From: an uncultured Clostridia bacterium
GTDB lineage: Bacteria > Bacillota > Clostridia > Oscillospirales > Acutalibacteraceae
Reading direction: 5' to 3'
DNA length: 64,000 nucleotides
NCBI GenBank assembly: GCA_945863885.1
Contig: CAMAZY010000006.1
Coordinates: 27,841-91,840 of the forward strand
Notes under the pieces: model-generated
Database searches by the model: none
What the model saw: only the letters and a program-made list of their open reading frames with translations
What the model was told of the DNA's origin: nothing
Position numbers and translations under genes: made by a program
Shown here: positions 44,325 to 52,828 of the stretch, one piece after another
Layout of the letters: the number at the start of each line of letters is the position of its first letter
Position numbering within the stretch: position 1 is the stretch's first letter

Positions 44325-44590
44325 CCTTACTATAAAAAATATACGCCGCCATCCCGAAGTAAAAGCCGTCAGCCGGCAATTACCAGACAAAGGGATGAAG
44401 CGACGCTCCACGGTACCACCCTGATTGAGTCACAATGACTCCTCTCATTAGCCTTAACGCGGTGAACGGGCAAAATGCCGGCTCTCGGGGTGTCCTTCGT
44501 TCGGAAAGCTCACGGAATCCTTTCAGCCACGGGATTCCTCTCTTCGGATCGCTTTTGCGGACTACTCTCCCCGGTCATAGCCTTTCAGAT
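44325..44590 (-). promoter_or_regulatory. T-box leader upstream of hisS-aspS
   Basis: On the minus strand: GGGGAGAGTAGTCCG (AGTA motif of stem I), AGAGAGGAATCC, candidate specifier region GAAGGACACCCCGAGAGCC (about 44485-44498), then AGGGTGGTACCGTGGAGC, the T-box antiterminator sequence, at about 44404-44421. A terminator follows, ATCCC...GGGAT before ATATTTTTTATAG. GGACACC contains overlapping Asp (GAC) and His (CAC) codons. Uncharged tRNA should allow readthrough into hisS and aspS. Confidence 0.92.
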
Positions 44591-44596
44591 ATTCAA

Positions 44597-44998
44597 TTAT
44601 TTCGGATTGACGATATCACGCCAGTCAAGATCGCCTCTTTCAAGTGCGTGAATCAAAGCCTCCGCCGTAGCGATATTCGTTGCGATCGGGACATTATGCA
44701 CGTCGCAAAGGCGCATCAGGTTCGCTTCGTTCGGATCCTCGGGTCTTGTCGAAAGCGGATCACGGAAAAGCAAAAGCAAATCGATTTCGTTATAGGCGAT
44801 TCTCGACGCGATCTGTTCTTCTCCGCCCTGAACGCCGGAAAGAAATCTTGTAATTTCAAGTCCGGTCGCTTCGCTGACCATTTTTCCCGTCGTTCCGGTT
44901 GCACAAAGATTATGCTTGCTGAGCGTTCCGCAGTATGCGATACAAAACTGCGTCATCAGTTCTTTTTTTGCGTCGTTTGCAATAAGCGCAATGTTCAT
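44597..44998 (-). CDS. mgsA: Methylglyoxal synthase
   Basis: Converts dihydroxyacetone phosphate to methylglyoxal and phosphate, a bypass that releases phosphate when sugar phosphates pile up. 133 residues from ATG 44998 (MNIALIANDAKKELM). Motifs: ATGTTGKMV phosphate site, GVQGGEEQIASRIAYNEID with catalytic Asp, and FRDPLS. The open frame extends further but family members start here. It precedes the T-box and hisS, so it may be transcribed from the same promoter while escaping T-box control. Confidence 0.93.
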   Translation of the reverse strand: MNIALIANDAKKELMTQFCIAYCGTLSKHNLCATGTTGKMVSEATGLEITRFLSGVQGGEEQIASRIAYNEIDLLLLFRDPLSTRPEDPNEANLMRLCDVHNVPIATNIATAEALIHALERGDLDWRDIVNPK

Positions 44999-45123
44999 CA
45001 GTATCCCCCGTTTCTGTGTATCTCTATCTCTATCTTTTCTCAAAACGTAACTGCCGTTACACCCTTCTTCACAAAAGTACCACCGTAAAATCATACAACC
45101 AAAACGCTGACACCCTGTGTTTA

Positions 45124-45146
45124 CTCGAGTTTTTAGAGGTTGCCTT
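45124..45146 (-). repeat. Foldback repeat remnant, copy D (mgsA leader)
   Basis: AGGCAACCTCTAAAAACTCG then AG on the minus strand, matching the first 22 bases of the foldback repeat with one change; the rest is lost or degraded. It begins 8 bases after the -10 box. Confidence 0.65.
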
Positions 45147-45153
45147 GAGCAAT

Positions 45154-45182
45154 ATCATATCAAAAACTTGTCAATAAAGCAA
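45154..45182 (-). promoter_or_regulatory. Promoter of mgsA
   Basis: TTGCTT and TATGAT separated by 17 bases on the minus strand. Confidence 0.6.
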
Positions 45183-45236
45183 GTATTTTAGCAAAATCTG
45201 ACGAAAGATTTTTCATAAATTTCAGTCCCGCCGCAT

Positions 45237-45959
45237 TCAGCAGTAATAGCTTAAAAGCACGCTCTCACCGTCCAGTCTTGCGGCGATATTCGAAAAAGCC
45301 CGGTAGGACGAATTTCGTCTTTCGTATATTTTTCCGCCCATAGGCGCAAAGCGGATTCTGTCGTCCTCCGGAATCACCCCGATGAGCTGCACTTCCGTCA
45401 TATCGATCACGCTGTCAAAATTCAGCATACGGCTTCGCTTCAGATCCCGTTTGATAACACGGTTGATAATCAGTCTGACATCTTTTACGCCGTAATTGCC
45501 CATCTCGTTTGCCGTTGTTCCGACACTTCTTACGCAGACAGGGTCGGGTGTCGAAACAACGATACCGCTGTCTGCGGCTATGCACGAAAGGATAAAGCCC
45601 ATCTCGACGCCTGCCGGCGAATCGATCAGAACATAATCATACCGTTTGTCAAGAGCACTCATCAACTCTTTCATCTTTTTGAGTGTAATTCCCTGATATG
45701 TATGCGGACAGGTCATCATACAGATTCCGCCCGCCTGACAAACGGCGTCATCAAGACTGCACCGCCCGAGAATCACATCGCCCCAGTCATAAAGCAGCGT
45801 TTCGCCCGCACCGACAAGAAGATCCACGCTTCGTAACGTGTCGCAGTCAATGACGATAACGCTTCGTCCTCTTACGGCAAGAGCCTGAGCCAGACCGACA
45901 GCTACCGAGGTTTTTCCGACGCCCCCCTTGCCGGAGGCGATAACAATTTTCTTTGCCAT
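45237..45959 (-). CDS. minD: MinD-like division-site ATPase
   Basis: 240 residues of the ParA/MinD deviant Walker family: ASGKGGVGKTS at the N-terminus, VIDCDTLRSVDLL, YDYVLIDSPAGVEMG and the LIINRV motif. It is the last gene of the mreBCD-pbp2 operon, where MinD is often found in Clostridia. The protein ends GESVLLSYYC and lacks the C-terminal amphipathic helix by which MinD binds membrane, and no minC or minE is adjacent. A MinD relative with another way of binding membrane, or a soluble one, is possible. ATG 45959 after GGGTGG is used. Confidence 0.83.
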   Translation of the reverse strand: MAKKIVIASGKGGVGKTSVAVGLAQALAVRGRSVIVIDCDTLRSVDLLVGAGETLLYDWGDVILGRCSLDDAVCQAGGICMMTCPHTYQGITLKKMKELMSALDKRYDYVLIDSPAGVEMGFILSCIAADSGIVVSTPDPVCVRSVGTTANEMGNYGVKDVRLIINRVIKRDLKRSRMLNFDSVIDMTEVQLIGVIPEDDRIRFAPMGGKIYERRNSSYRAFSNIAARLDGESVLLSYYC

Positions 45960-46033
45960 AAAGATACCACCCAAAAAGCGGACCGCCCGTTAAGACGGAC
46001 GCCTCTTTTCCTTTCTCAAAAATGAAAACCGAT

Positions 46034-48067
46034 TTATTGCAAAAGGGTACCCTCACCCCGCAGTGTTTCTTCAAAGCTTGATTTTTCGAAATACTGCTGC
46101 ATGATTGAGGAAGCTACGGGTGCGGTTGAACCGCCGCTCTTCGCTCCCTCGATGATAACCGCAACCGCAATTTCGGGATCGTCATACGGAGCAAAAGTGA
46201 TAGTAAGGCCGTTATTGATTTCAACTTCCTTACCGTTTACTTTTTTAAAAATTGAGGTTGTTCCCGTCTTTGCCGCAACGGTAGCGGGTACTTTCGAAAA
46301 ATCGGCGTAGCTTTCCGTACCGACAAGGTACATGCCTTTATAGACAAGCGCCCAGTTTTCTTCCTTAAAGTCAGCCTTTGACAGCACCTGAGCCTCTCTT
46401 TTCGAAATCGTCCTGCTGTAATCACTGTTCATTATTGACTTGATGACATGGGCTTTATACCGCACGCCTTTATTGGCAATCGTCGAGACATAGGAGCAAA
46501 GCTGAATCGGTGTAAACTGATTGTCACCGTGACCGATTCCCGCCTGAACCGTAAGTCCCGGCGTCCAGAGCTCGCCCTTTGAAGTCCGAAGCTGCGGAGA
46601 GTCAACGGTACCCTCGTTTTCGGTAAGCTCAATCCCCGTTTTCTGACCGAGTCCGAACATGGTATAGTAATCGTTAAGCTTGTCTATACCGAGAAGACGG
46701 GAGGTCTCATAAAAGAAAATATTACAGCTGTGATACAGTGCGTGAATGACGTCCTGATTATGATGAACGCCGGTGCTGCACTTCGGCTGATAGTCTTCAT
46801 AATGCTTATAGGTTCCGCTGCAGAATACGAGGCTTTGCGCATTGATGACACCCTCCTCAAGTCCTGCCATGGCAACGGCAGGCTTGATGGTCGAGCCGGG
46901 GGTATAAATACTTCTCAGTGCCCGGTTCCACAGCGGCTTATCCGGATCGGCCATCAAAAGCTTCACGTCATCATTATAGGTTGACAGATCAAACGACGGA
47001 TAATTGGCACAGGCCAGAACATCGTTGTTTTTCGTGTTCATGACAACGACGGCACCGGCTTTTGCGTCCTTGTTGGTTTTCTGCATGGTCTCAATCAGCG
47101 ACGAAAGCGCTTCATTCGCTGTTTTCTGAAGCTTGGTGTCAATCGTCAGAACGATATTGTCCCCGGCGACCGGTTGTTTGGTATACACCTCGGTGGTGTT
47201 GCCGTTTTCGTCGACGTAAATCGTCTTTTCGCCCGGTTCCCCCCGCAGATATTTTTCCATCGTGTATTCGATTCCGCTTTTTCCGATCACGTCGTTGAGC
47301 GAATAGCCCTCATTCTTTTTCGTTTCGTATTCCTCGGGGCTTATTGAGCCGACAAAGCCGATGATATGCGGCGCCACCGAGCCGTCAAGATACTCCCGCT
47401 CGCTTTTCACCTGAACGTCAACGCCGATATAGGTGCTGCTGTTTTCTTTGATAACTGCCACGACCTCATTGGAAACATCGGTCGCAAAAACATACGGCGT
47501 TCCGGTGTTAAAGCCGTCTTTTCGCATTGAATAATAGACAGACGCAATATCTCTTGCCTGCTTCTTGCTGTAATTCTGAAGCGAATACCGCTCAACAAGG
47601 GCATTGAAGCAGTCGTTGACATCGGCATAATAGTTCAGATTCAAAAAGGCCGAGGATTTCAGATACTCGATTTCGGCGTCCTTGTCCTTCGAAAAAGCGA
47701 GCTTTCCCGAGGCAGTTACCTGAATGGGAAGATTGTCCTTCCATTCAAGATTATAACGGGAAAACAGGGAGATAAGACCCGCTATAACGGTGTTTCTTCC
47801 CTCTGCGTCTTTTCCCGGGGGAAAGGTCTGATAGTGAAACACAATGGTGTTGACCTGTTTATTGGTGACAAGCGGATTTCCGTTACAGTCAAAGATTTCG
47901 CCTCTTGCGGCGTCAACCTTGACGGTGACACTTGTGACGGCGGAATTCTTAAGACCCTCCGCCTGAAAAATCTGTATTCTGAAAAGATTGACAAGAAAAA
48001 CGGCAAAAACCACGGCAACGATTGCCGTAATCACCGCTTCTCTCTTTTTCCCTGACTTGTTTTTCAT
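46034..48067 (-). CDS. mrdA: Penicillin-binding protein 2 (elongation transpeptidase)
   Basis: 677 residues, class B. After a short basic start there is one membrane helix (AVITAIVAVVFAVFLVNLFRI), a dimerisation domain with RGEIFDCNGNPLVTN, and the transpeptidase domain: active-site Ser in TPGSTIKPAVAMAG (SxxK), SCN in LYHSCNIFF, and KTG in VAAKTGTTSIF. It crosslinks peptidoglycan in the elongation complex with MreBCD, next to whose genes it lies. It is the probable main beta-lactam target in this operon. Confidence 0.94.
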   Translation of the reverse strand: MKNKSGKKREAVITAIVAVVFAVFLVNLFRIQIFQAEGLKNSAVTSVTVKVDAARGEIFDCNGNPLVTNKQVNTIVFHYQTFPPGKDAEGRNTVIAGLISLFSRYNLEWKDNLPIQVTASGKLAFSKDKDAEIEYLKSSAFLNLNYYADVNDCFNALVERYSLQNYSKKQARDIASVYYSMRKDGFNTGTPYVFATDVSNEVVAVIKENSSTYIGVDVQVKSEREYLDGSVAPHIIGFVGSISPEEYETKKNEGYSLNDVIGKSGIEYTMEKYLRGEPGEKTIYVDENGNTTEVYTKQPVAGDNIVLTIDTKLQKTANEALSSLIETMQKTNKDAKAGAVVVMNTKNNDVLACANYPSFDLSTYNDDVKLLMADPDKPLWNRALRSIYTPGSTIKPAVAMAGLEEGVINAQSLVFCSGTYKHYEDYQPKCSTGVHHNQDVIHALYHSCNIFFYETSRLLGIDKLNDYYTMFGLGQKTGIELTENEGTVDSPQLRTSKGELWTPGLTVQAGIGHGDNQFTPIQLCSYVSTIANKGVRYKAHVIKSIMNSDYSRTISKREAQVLSKADFKEENWALVYKGMYLVGTESYADFSKVPATVAAKTGTTSIFKKVNGKEVEINNGLTITFAPYDDPEIAVAVIIEGAKSGGSTAPVASSIMQQYFEKSSFEETLRGEGTLLQ

Positions 48068-48092
48068 CGGTTTTTCCTTTCAGTTGGCACTA

Positions 48093-48629
48093 TCAATAGT
48101 TAATTCTCTTCCTTTCGGGTGCGGTCATACGGAAAACAGCCCGGACAAGATAATAAATCGGGAAAACAAAAATCATCGAATAAACCGCCGAAGAGAAATA
48201 GTATTTCATATAAACATACGTATAGCTTCCGTAGCCTTTCAGCACGAAGAACAACAGCCAATAGACCGTAACCACAACAAGCAGCGACACAAAGCTCAGA
48301 AGCAGACACGAAAAAATATTGTTCCTCAGCTTAAGGATAACAAGCACGCAGCAGCCGAAGCCGACCGAAGCGAGCATGACGGCATAAAAACCGTCAACGG
48401 TTACGCTTGCACTGTCCCACAAAACACCGGCGAAAAGCCCCAAGAACAGCGCCGGCAGGCTTCTTTCATGCATCGCAATCGCAACCATCAAAGGAGCGAG
48501 CAGGATAAGCCTTGCGCCGCCGAAAGAGGAAAAGAAGAAATCGGTTTGCTGAATAACAGCGGCAAGGACAATCAGGGCAGCAAAAATGATATGCCGCAAA
48601 ACAAGCAGTCTGTTATCGGAACGCTTCAC
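48093..48629 (-). CDS. mreD: Rod-shape protein MreD
   Basis: 178 residues with about five membrane helices; FGGARLILLAPLMVAIAMHE and GLFAGVLWDSASV match the loop region conserved in MreD. It starts with GTG after GGAGGGGAAAAC. It links MreC and RodA/PBP2 in the elongation complex; the protein is poorly conserved and is identified largely by position between mreC and pbp2. Confidence 0.88.
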   Translation of the reverse strand: MKRSDNRLLVLRHIIFAALIVLAAVIQQTDFFFSSFGGARLILLAPLMVAIAMHERSLPALFLGLFAGVLWDSASVTVDGFYAVMLASVGFGCCVLVILKLRNNIFSCLLLSFVSLLVVVTVYWLLFFVLKGYGSYTYVYMKYYFSSAVYSMIFVFPIYYLVRAVFRMTAPERKRINY

Positions 48630-48652
48630 CGTTTTCCCCTCCTTTATCTCCT

Positions 48653-49507
48653 TTATTCAATCGTCTCGACTCCCTGTCCGTCGAAAGCGGTTATCACAAA
48701 AACGTCCTCAAGCGAGCCGATGTCCGCCCCCGGCGTGACAATGGCGTAGCTTGAAATATCAATATCACTTTTCAAAACCTGCGAAACGGTTCCGATAATC
48801 AGTCCCGACGGGTAGATTCCGCCGATTCCCGACGTCAGCACGATTCCGCCCGGAGATATTTCCGTCGTTCTGTCAAGACCGGCAAGAATACACTTGCCCT
48901 CCTCGGACTGCCTGACGTCCGTCGTAATATACGCCGCCTCACGGGTCTTGCTTTCAATGGCGCTGACATTGACGGACGGATTGAGAATGGTCTCAATGAC
49001 GCTGTAGGAATGATTGACCTTCTTGACGACGCCGACAAGATAGTTGCCGTAAATGACGGGATCGTTGACCTTTACACCGTCGGAAGAGCCTTTATTGATG
49101 ATAATGGACGAAAAGATATCCGAGGAATCCGTGCCGATGATGTCCGCCGGAACGATGGAAAAATCCGGGTTCTTTTCTTTAACTTCCAATATCGTCTCAT
49201 ACGATTCAAGCTTGTGCATCGCCTCGTCATACCCGGCAAGGCGGCTTTCGTATTCGGCAACCTTTTCTTTCAGTCTTTCGTTTTCGTTCTTATAAGCGCC
49301 GGCCGATGCGAAGCTGTCCTCAAACCAGCCGAATTTATCCGCAACCGCCGAAGCGACCCTGCGAAGCGGTCCGACAACGGAACCGACCGCCGACGTGATC
49401 GGAGAGGACGGGTTTTCCGTTGCCACGGCGATAACCATGCCGACAAGCAACGCACATATCACAAGAGCAAAAACACGAAAGCGCACACTTTTCAAAAAAT
49501 GTCGCAT
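48653..49507 (-). CDS. mreC: Rod-shape protein MreC
   Basis: 284 residues: an N-terminal signal anchor (VRFRVFALVICALLVGMVIAV), a coiled coil at about 65-105 (NENERLKEKVAEYESRL), and the two beta domains of MreC with ADIIGTDSSDIFSSIIINKG, NDPVIYGNYLVGVV and TSGIGGIYPSGLIIG. It forms an extracellular scaffold binding PBP2. Confidence 0.93.
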   Translation of the reverse strand: MRHFLKSVRFRVFALVICALLVGMVIAVATENPSSPITSAVGSVVGPLRRVASAVADKFGWFEDSFASAGAYKNENERLKEKVAEYESRLAGYDEAMHKLESYETILEVKEKNPDFSIVPADIIGTDSSDIFSSIIINKGSSDGVKVNDPVIYGNYLVGVVKKVNHSYSVIETILNPSVNVSAIESKTREAAYITTDVRQSEEGKCILAGLDRTTEISPGGIVLTSGIGGIYPSGLIIGTVSQVLKSDIDISSYAIVTPGADIGSLEDVFVITAFDGQGVETIE

Positions 49508-49581
49508 AGTTCTTTATCCGTATACCGACAGGCATACGGCTCCTTTCGGTGTTATAGTATACAAAGGAAAAGCAGTTGAAC

Positions 49582-50592
49582 TTAAAATCTCTTGCCGATC
49601 TTTCCGAGAACGTCGGACTCAAGATAAATTCCCGCTCCGTCAACCACACAGTCAAGGGGATTGTCCGCAATATTGACAGGAATTCCCGTCTGTTCGGAAA
49701 TCAGCTTGTCGATGCCCCGTATCAGTGCACCGCCGCCCGTGAGCATGATGCCCTGATCGATAATATCGGCGGAAAGCTCAGGCGGTGTTTTTTCGAGCGT
49801 GTCCTTGATCGTGTCGAGGATCTGATTGATCGAGTCGGAAAGAGCCTCTCGTATTTCCTCGCTCGTGACGGTGATGGTTTTCGGAAGTCCGTCGACCAGA
49901 TTTCTTCCCTTTACTTCCATTTTACCCTCGCCGTCATATTTATAAGCGGAACCGATCTTGATTTTGATGTCCTCCGCCGTTCTGTCGCCGACAAGAAGAT
50001 TGTATTTTTTCCGGATGTACTGAACGATTGCATTGTCAAAGGTGTCGCCGGCCACCCGGATCGAGCAGGACGTGACAATGTCACCGAGCGAAATTACGGC
50101 GACCTCGCTGGTGCCGCCGCCGATGTCGACAACCATGCTGCCCATGGCGTCGCTTACGGGAAGTCCCGCACCGATTGCCGCCGCCATCGGTTCTTCAATC
50201 AGGCTGACATATTTTGCACCGGCTTCGATCGCTACGTCGTGCACGTTTCTTCTTTCAACCTCGGTAACGCCCGACGGGATACAGATGACGACTCTCGCCT
50301 TAGCAAAGAAGGTTCCGTTGAGTGCTTTCTGGATAAATTTACGAAGCATTTCGGCGGTAATATCAAAATCGGCGATAACGCCGTCCGTCAGCGGACGCAT
50401 AGCGGTTATTGAGCCGGGGGTTCTTCCGATCATTTCCTTGGCTTCCTTTCCGACCGCAACAACCTTGGCCGGTCTTTCACTGACATTGACGGCAACGACG
50501 GACGGTTCCCGGATGACAATGCCTCTGCCTTTGACAAAAACAAGGGTGTTAGCCGTACCAAGATCGATACCGATATCCTGTGAAAATAACAT
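49582..50592 (-). CDS. mreB: Rod-shape actin MreB
   Basis: 336 residues. [19 protein letters not shown] (phosphate-1), [15 protein letters not shown] (phosphate-2) and the adenosine motif [10 protein letters not shown] mark MreB. The ATG at 50592 follows GGAAGGAG. The reading frame stays open for 66 more codons into a foldback repeat (starting [13 protein letters not shown]...); that extension comes from the repeat and is not part of MreB. First gene of mreB-mreC-mreD-mrdA-minD. It moves along the inner membrane and orients wall synthesis. Confidence 0.96.
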   Translation of the reverse strand: MLFSQDIGIDLGTANTLVFVKGRGIVIREPSVVAVNVSERPAKVVAVGKEAKEMIGRTPGSITAMRPLTDGVIADFDITAEMLRKFIQKALNGTFFAKARVVICIPSGVTEVERRNVHDVAIEAGAKYVSLIEEPMAAAIGAGLPVSDAMGSMVVDIGGGTSEVAVISLGDIVTSCSIRVAGDTFDNAIVQYIRKKYNLLVGDRTAEDIKIKIGSAYKYDGEGKMEVKGRNLVDGLPKTITVTSEEIREALSDSINQILDTIKDTLEKTPPELSADIIDQGIMLTGGGALIRGIDKLISEQTGIPVNIADNPLDCVVDGAGIYLESDVLGKIGKRF

Positions 50593-50668
50593 ATATATTC
50601 GCTCCTTCCGGACTATGAAAGCGAACACCGGGGCAAACAAGCCGCAGGTACGCATAGTATCACATTTT

Positions 50669-50832
50669 AGGCAACCTCTAAAAACATCCCGGCATTCGTC
50701 ATAATGCCCAACTAATGCCGTCTTTGTCGTTAAAAATCCTTGAAATACATAGAGTATTCCTGCGGATTTTTGCCTAAAATCCGACATCATTTGGACACTA
50801 TGCCAAACGCCGCGAGTTATTAGAGGTTGCCT
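50669..50832 (-). repeat. Foldback repeat, copy B (mre operon leader)
   Basis: Full-length copy with AGGCAACCTCTAAAAAC at the left and TAGAGGTTGCCT at the right end. It starts about 12 bases after the -10 box of the mre promoter and fills most of the 5' untranslated region. Confidence 0.85.
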
Positions 50833-50844
50833 ATAGATTATTTT

Positions 50845-50873
50845 ATTATAAACTAAACTCCCGACAGACTCAA
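50845..50873 (-). promoter_or_regulatory. Promoter of the mre operon
   Basis: TTGAGT and TATAAT separated by 17 bases on the minus strand, about 250 bases ahead of mreB. Confidence 0.8.
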
Positions 50874-51059
50874 TAGGATTTCCGAAAAAAATATGAAATT
50901 TTCAAGAACATCAAAAAGTTCGTCTTGACGCTTCCGGAAAAGGAACTTCCCCCAACCCAAACACGGACGGTCAAAAAACCGTCCGTGCCAAAATTATTAT
51001 GATTACAAGCCTTCCGACTCCGCAAAGCCTCCTGTGCGGGCGAAAACTCCGGTTACGGC

Positions 51060-51159
51060 CAAGTCAACCCGCGACCACAATGTGCAAAGCACATTTCATG
51101 TGCCGCCGGCACACTTCATGGCGCACTGCGCTATTTCATACGGCGAAGCCGTACTTCAT
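51060..51159. repeat. Array of four mini-hairpins separated by TTCAT
   Basis: AATGTGCAAAGCACATT (51079-51095), TGTGCCGCCGGCACA (51099-51113), GCGCACTGCGC (51121-51131) and ACGGCGAAGCCGT (51140-51152) follow one another with TTCAT-like spacers. The block GTCAACCCGCGACCACAAT (51063-51081) recurs inverted at 63737-63755 with two changes. From 50874 to 51060 no gene is seen. Confidence 0.7.
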
Positions 51160-52242
51160 TTATATCCCGTAGTCCGTCAGCGATTGAAACTTGTATCCCA
51201 TGCTTCTTGCCTTGTCGATGATTTCGCCCAAAGCGGCAGCGTTGTCCTTCGAAACGCTGTGAAGCAGAATGACCGCCCCGTCGTGAAGCCGGTCGGTCAC
51301 GGTTTTGACCGCATAGTCCTTGCCCTGTATTTTGTCAACGTTCCAGTCATTGTAGGCAACCGACCAGAACACACTCATATATCCGAGCGACGACACAAGA
51401 TCCAAGGCGTTCTCGGTGTACTCGCCGGCAGGGAAACGGAAATACTTCGCCGCATAGCCGAAGTTTTCCCGCAGATAGTTTTCGGTCGTTTCGATTTCAT
51501 TCACCATTTTTTCACGGCTGATTGAAGCGAACGACGGGTGCGTCGCCGAATGGTTGCCGACAATGTGCCCTTCCTTTATCATACGGGCGATCAGTTCCGG
51601 CTGCCGTTTGATATGATCGAGGGTACAGAAAAAAGCCGCCGGCACGTTTTTCTCTTTCAGCGTGTCGAGCACCTTTGACGTCAGGTTTTCATATTCCCAG
51701 CCGCAGTCAAAGGTAAGGTACAGCACTTTCTCCTTGCTTTTCCTGTCAAGCGTCAAAGCGCCGTATTTGTCAAATGTGTTCTGAAATTCGACGACGGTAT
51801 AATGCGGCTGTCCTCCGCTTGCTGGGCCGTGCGAATGACAGATTTTCTTATTGCTCAACCCTTTTGTATCGGCAGAAGCGGTGTATTTCACGGGCTGTAA
51901 AGCGGAAAAGCCCGCAATCGCATTTGCGTCGGGCTTTCCTGTTTCAATCATTTTCCGGCTTTCGCCTGTGCTGTCGGTTCCGGTCGTGCTTACTTCAATC
52001 TGCGTTTGCTGTTCGGCGGCCGCCGTCGGATTTTTTCTTGTTGTTGCCCCGTCGGTCGTCGGTTCGTTTGCTCGTTCGGTCGTTGTCGCCGTGTCCGCCG
52101 TGCTCCGTTCGGTCGTAAAAGCCTCGGAAACGTCGGTCAGCATATCGCTAAAGCTTTCTTTCATGTCTTCACTGCGTTTTGTACAGGCACTAAGCGACAA
52201 AAGAAGCGACAGCAAAGCGATTACACTGATTAGTCTTTTCAT
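51160..52242 (-). CDS. Polysaccharide deacetylase lipoprotein (PdaA-like)
   Basis: 360 residues from ATG 52242, after GGAGGAAAAC. The lipobox LSLSAC marks a lipoprotein; a Thr/Ser/Glu-rich linker of about 80 residues precedes the NodB domain. Catalytic motifs: TFDCGWEYE (Asp), HSATHPSF (zinc His pair), RFPAGEY and the LLHSVSKDN motif. The order SHGPASGGQP before the domain resembles PdaA and other sporulation muramic-acid or chitin-type deacetylases. Peptidoglycan is the likely substrate. The small glycine/lysine-rich gene at 52260 is upstream. Confidence 0.88.
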   Translation of the reverse strand: MKRLISVIALLSLLLSLSACTKRSEDMKESFSDMLTDVSEAFTTERSTADTATTTERANEPTTDGATTRKNPTAAAEQQTQIEVSTTGTDSTGESRKMIETGKPDANAIAGFSALQPVKYTASADTKGLSNKKICHSHGPASGGQPHYTVVEFQNTFDKYGALTLDRKSKEKVLYLTFDCGWEYENLTSKVLDTLKEKNVPAAFFCTLDHIKRQPELIARMIKEGHIVGNHSATHPSFASISREKMVNEIETTENYLRENFGYAAKYFRFPAGEYTENALDLVSSLGYMSVFWSVAYNDWNVDKIQGKDYAVKTVTDRLHDGAVILLHSVSKDNAAALGEIIDKARSMGYKFQSLTDYGI

Positions 52243-52259
52243 TCGTTTTCCTCCGTCGC

Positions 52260-52439
52260 TTATTTGAACAGACACTGCACGTCATCAAGCATGTGTCCCA
52301 TTGCCTTTGCGGCTTTTTTCGCCTTTTTCTTGTACGCTTTCTTCATGGATGAGCCGGCCATGGCGCCTTTGATATACGCAGTTGCTCCGCCCAGAGCCAT
52401 ACCGACAGTTACGCCTGTCATAATTCCTTTCATGCTCAT
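52260..52439 (-). CDS. Small Gly/Lys-rich protein, unknown
   Basis: 59 residues from ATG 52439, after AAAGGAAGAAG. One hydrophobic glycine-rich segment (MTGVTVGMALGGATAYI) is followed by a strongly basic helix (MKKAYKKKAKKAAKAMG) and a short acidic end. The layout recalls YtxH-type envelope stress proteins but is too short to assign. It lies 17 bases ahead of the deacetylase gene and is probably cotranscribed. Confidence 0.6.
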   Translation of the reverse strand: MSMKGIMTGVTVGMALGGATAYIKGAMAGSSMKKAYKKKAKKAAKAMGHMLDDVQCLFK

Positions 52440-52532
52440 AAATCTTCTTCCTTTCACTTGATTTCGGACAGTCACGAAAAAGTTTCGTGCCGCCTTTCAT
52501 TTGCGGAAATACTCGGTTTTTCCGTCTGATTT

Positions 52533-52696
52533 AGGCAACCTCAAAAAGCTCAAGGCGTTTGGCATAGTGCACAAATGATGTCGGCTTTTAGGCAAAAATC
52601 CGCAGGAATACTTTGTGTATTTCAAGGATTTTTAACGACAAAGACGGCATTAGTTGGGTGCTATGACGAATGCCGGGATGTTTTTAGAGGTTGCCT
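52533..52696 (+). repeat. Foldback repeat, copy C
   Basis: Full-length copy, nearly identical to copy A in the same orientation, between the small Gly/Lys-rich gene and trmL. It lies upstream of the probable trmL promoter (TTGAAA-17-TATCAT at 52767-52795), so unlike the others it would not be in the trmL message. Confidence 0.85.
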
Positions 52697-52828
52697 TTAG
52701 TTTTTCCCCGAAGCGGCAAATAATCCGCCGAAAAAAAAGAAAAATTTGAAAAATCATGCAAACACTTGAAAAATAAACGATTACCGTATATCATTATTAG
52801 GTTAATATTTCAGCTTGGTGGTGATAAT

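Noticed and set aside
50593..50790. N-terminal extension of mreB (66 codons starting [13 protein letters not shown])
   Set aside because: It is read from foldback repeat copy B; the same peptide is open in copy A at 30418, and a good ribosome site precedes ATG 50592.
51079..51152. CRISPR-like array
   Set aside because: Units are short hairpins of differing sequence with 5-8 base spacers; there are no direct repeats of CRISPR length and no cas genes.
51034..51525. 163-codon plus-strand frame
   Set aside because: Covers the mini-hairpin array and runs antisense to the polysaccharide deacetylase; no ribosome site.
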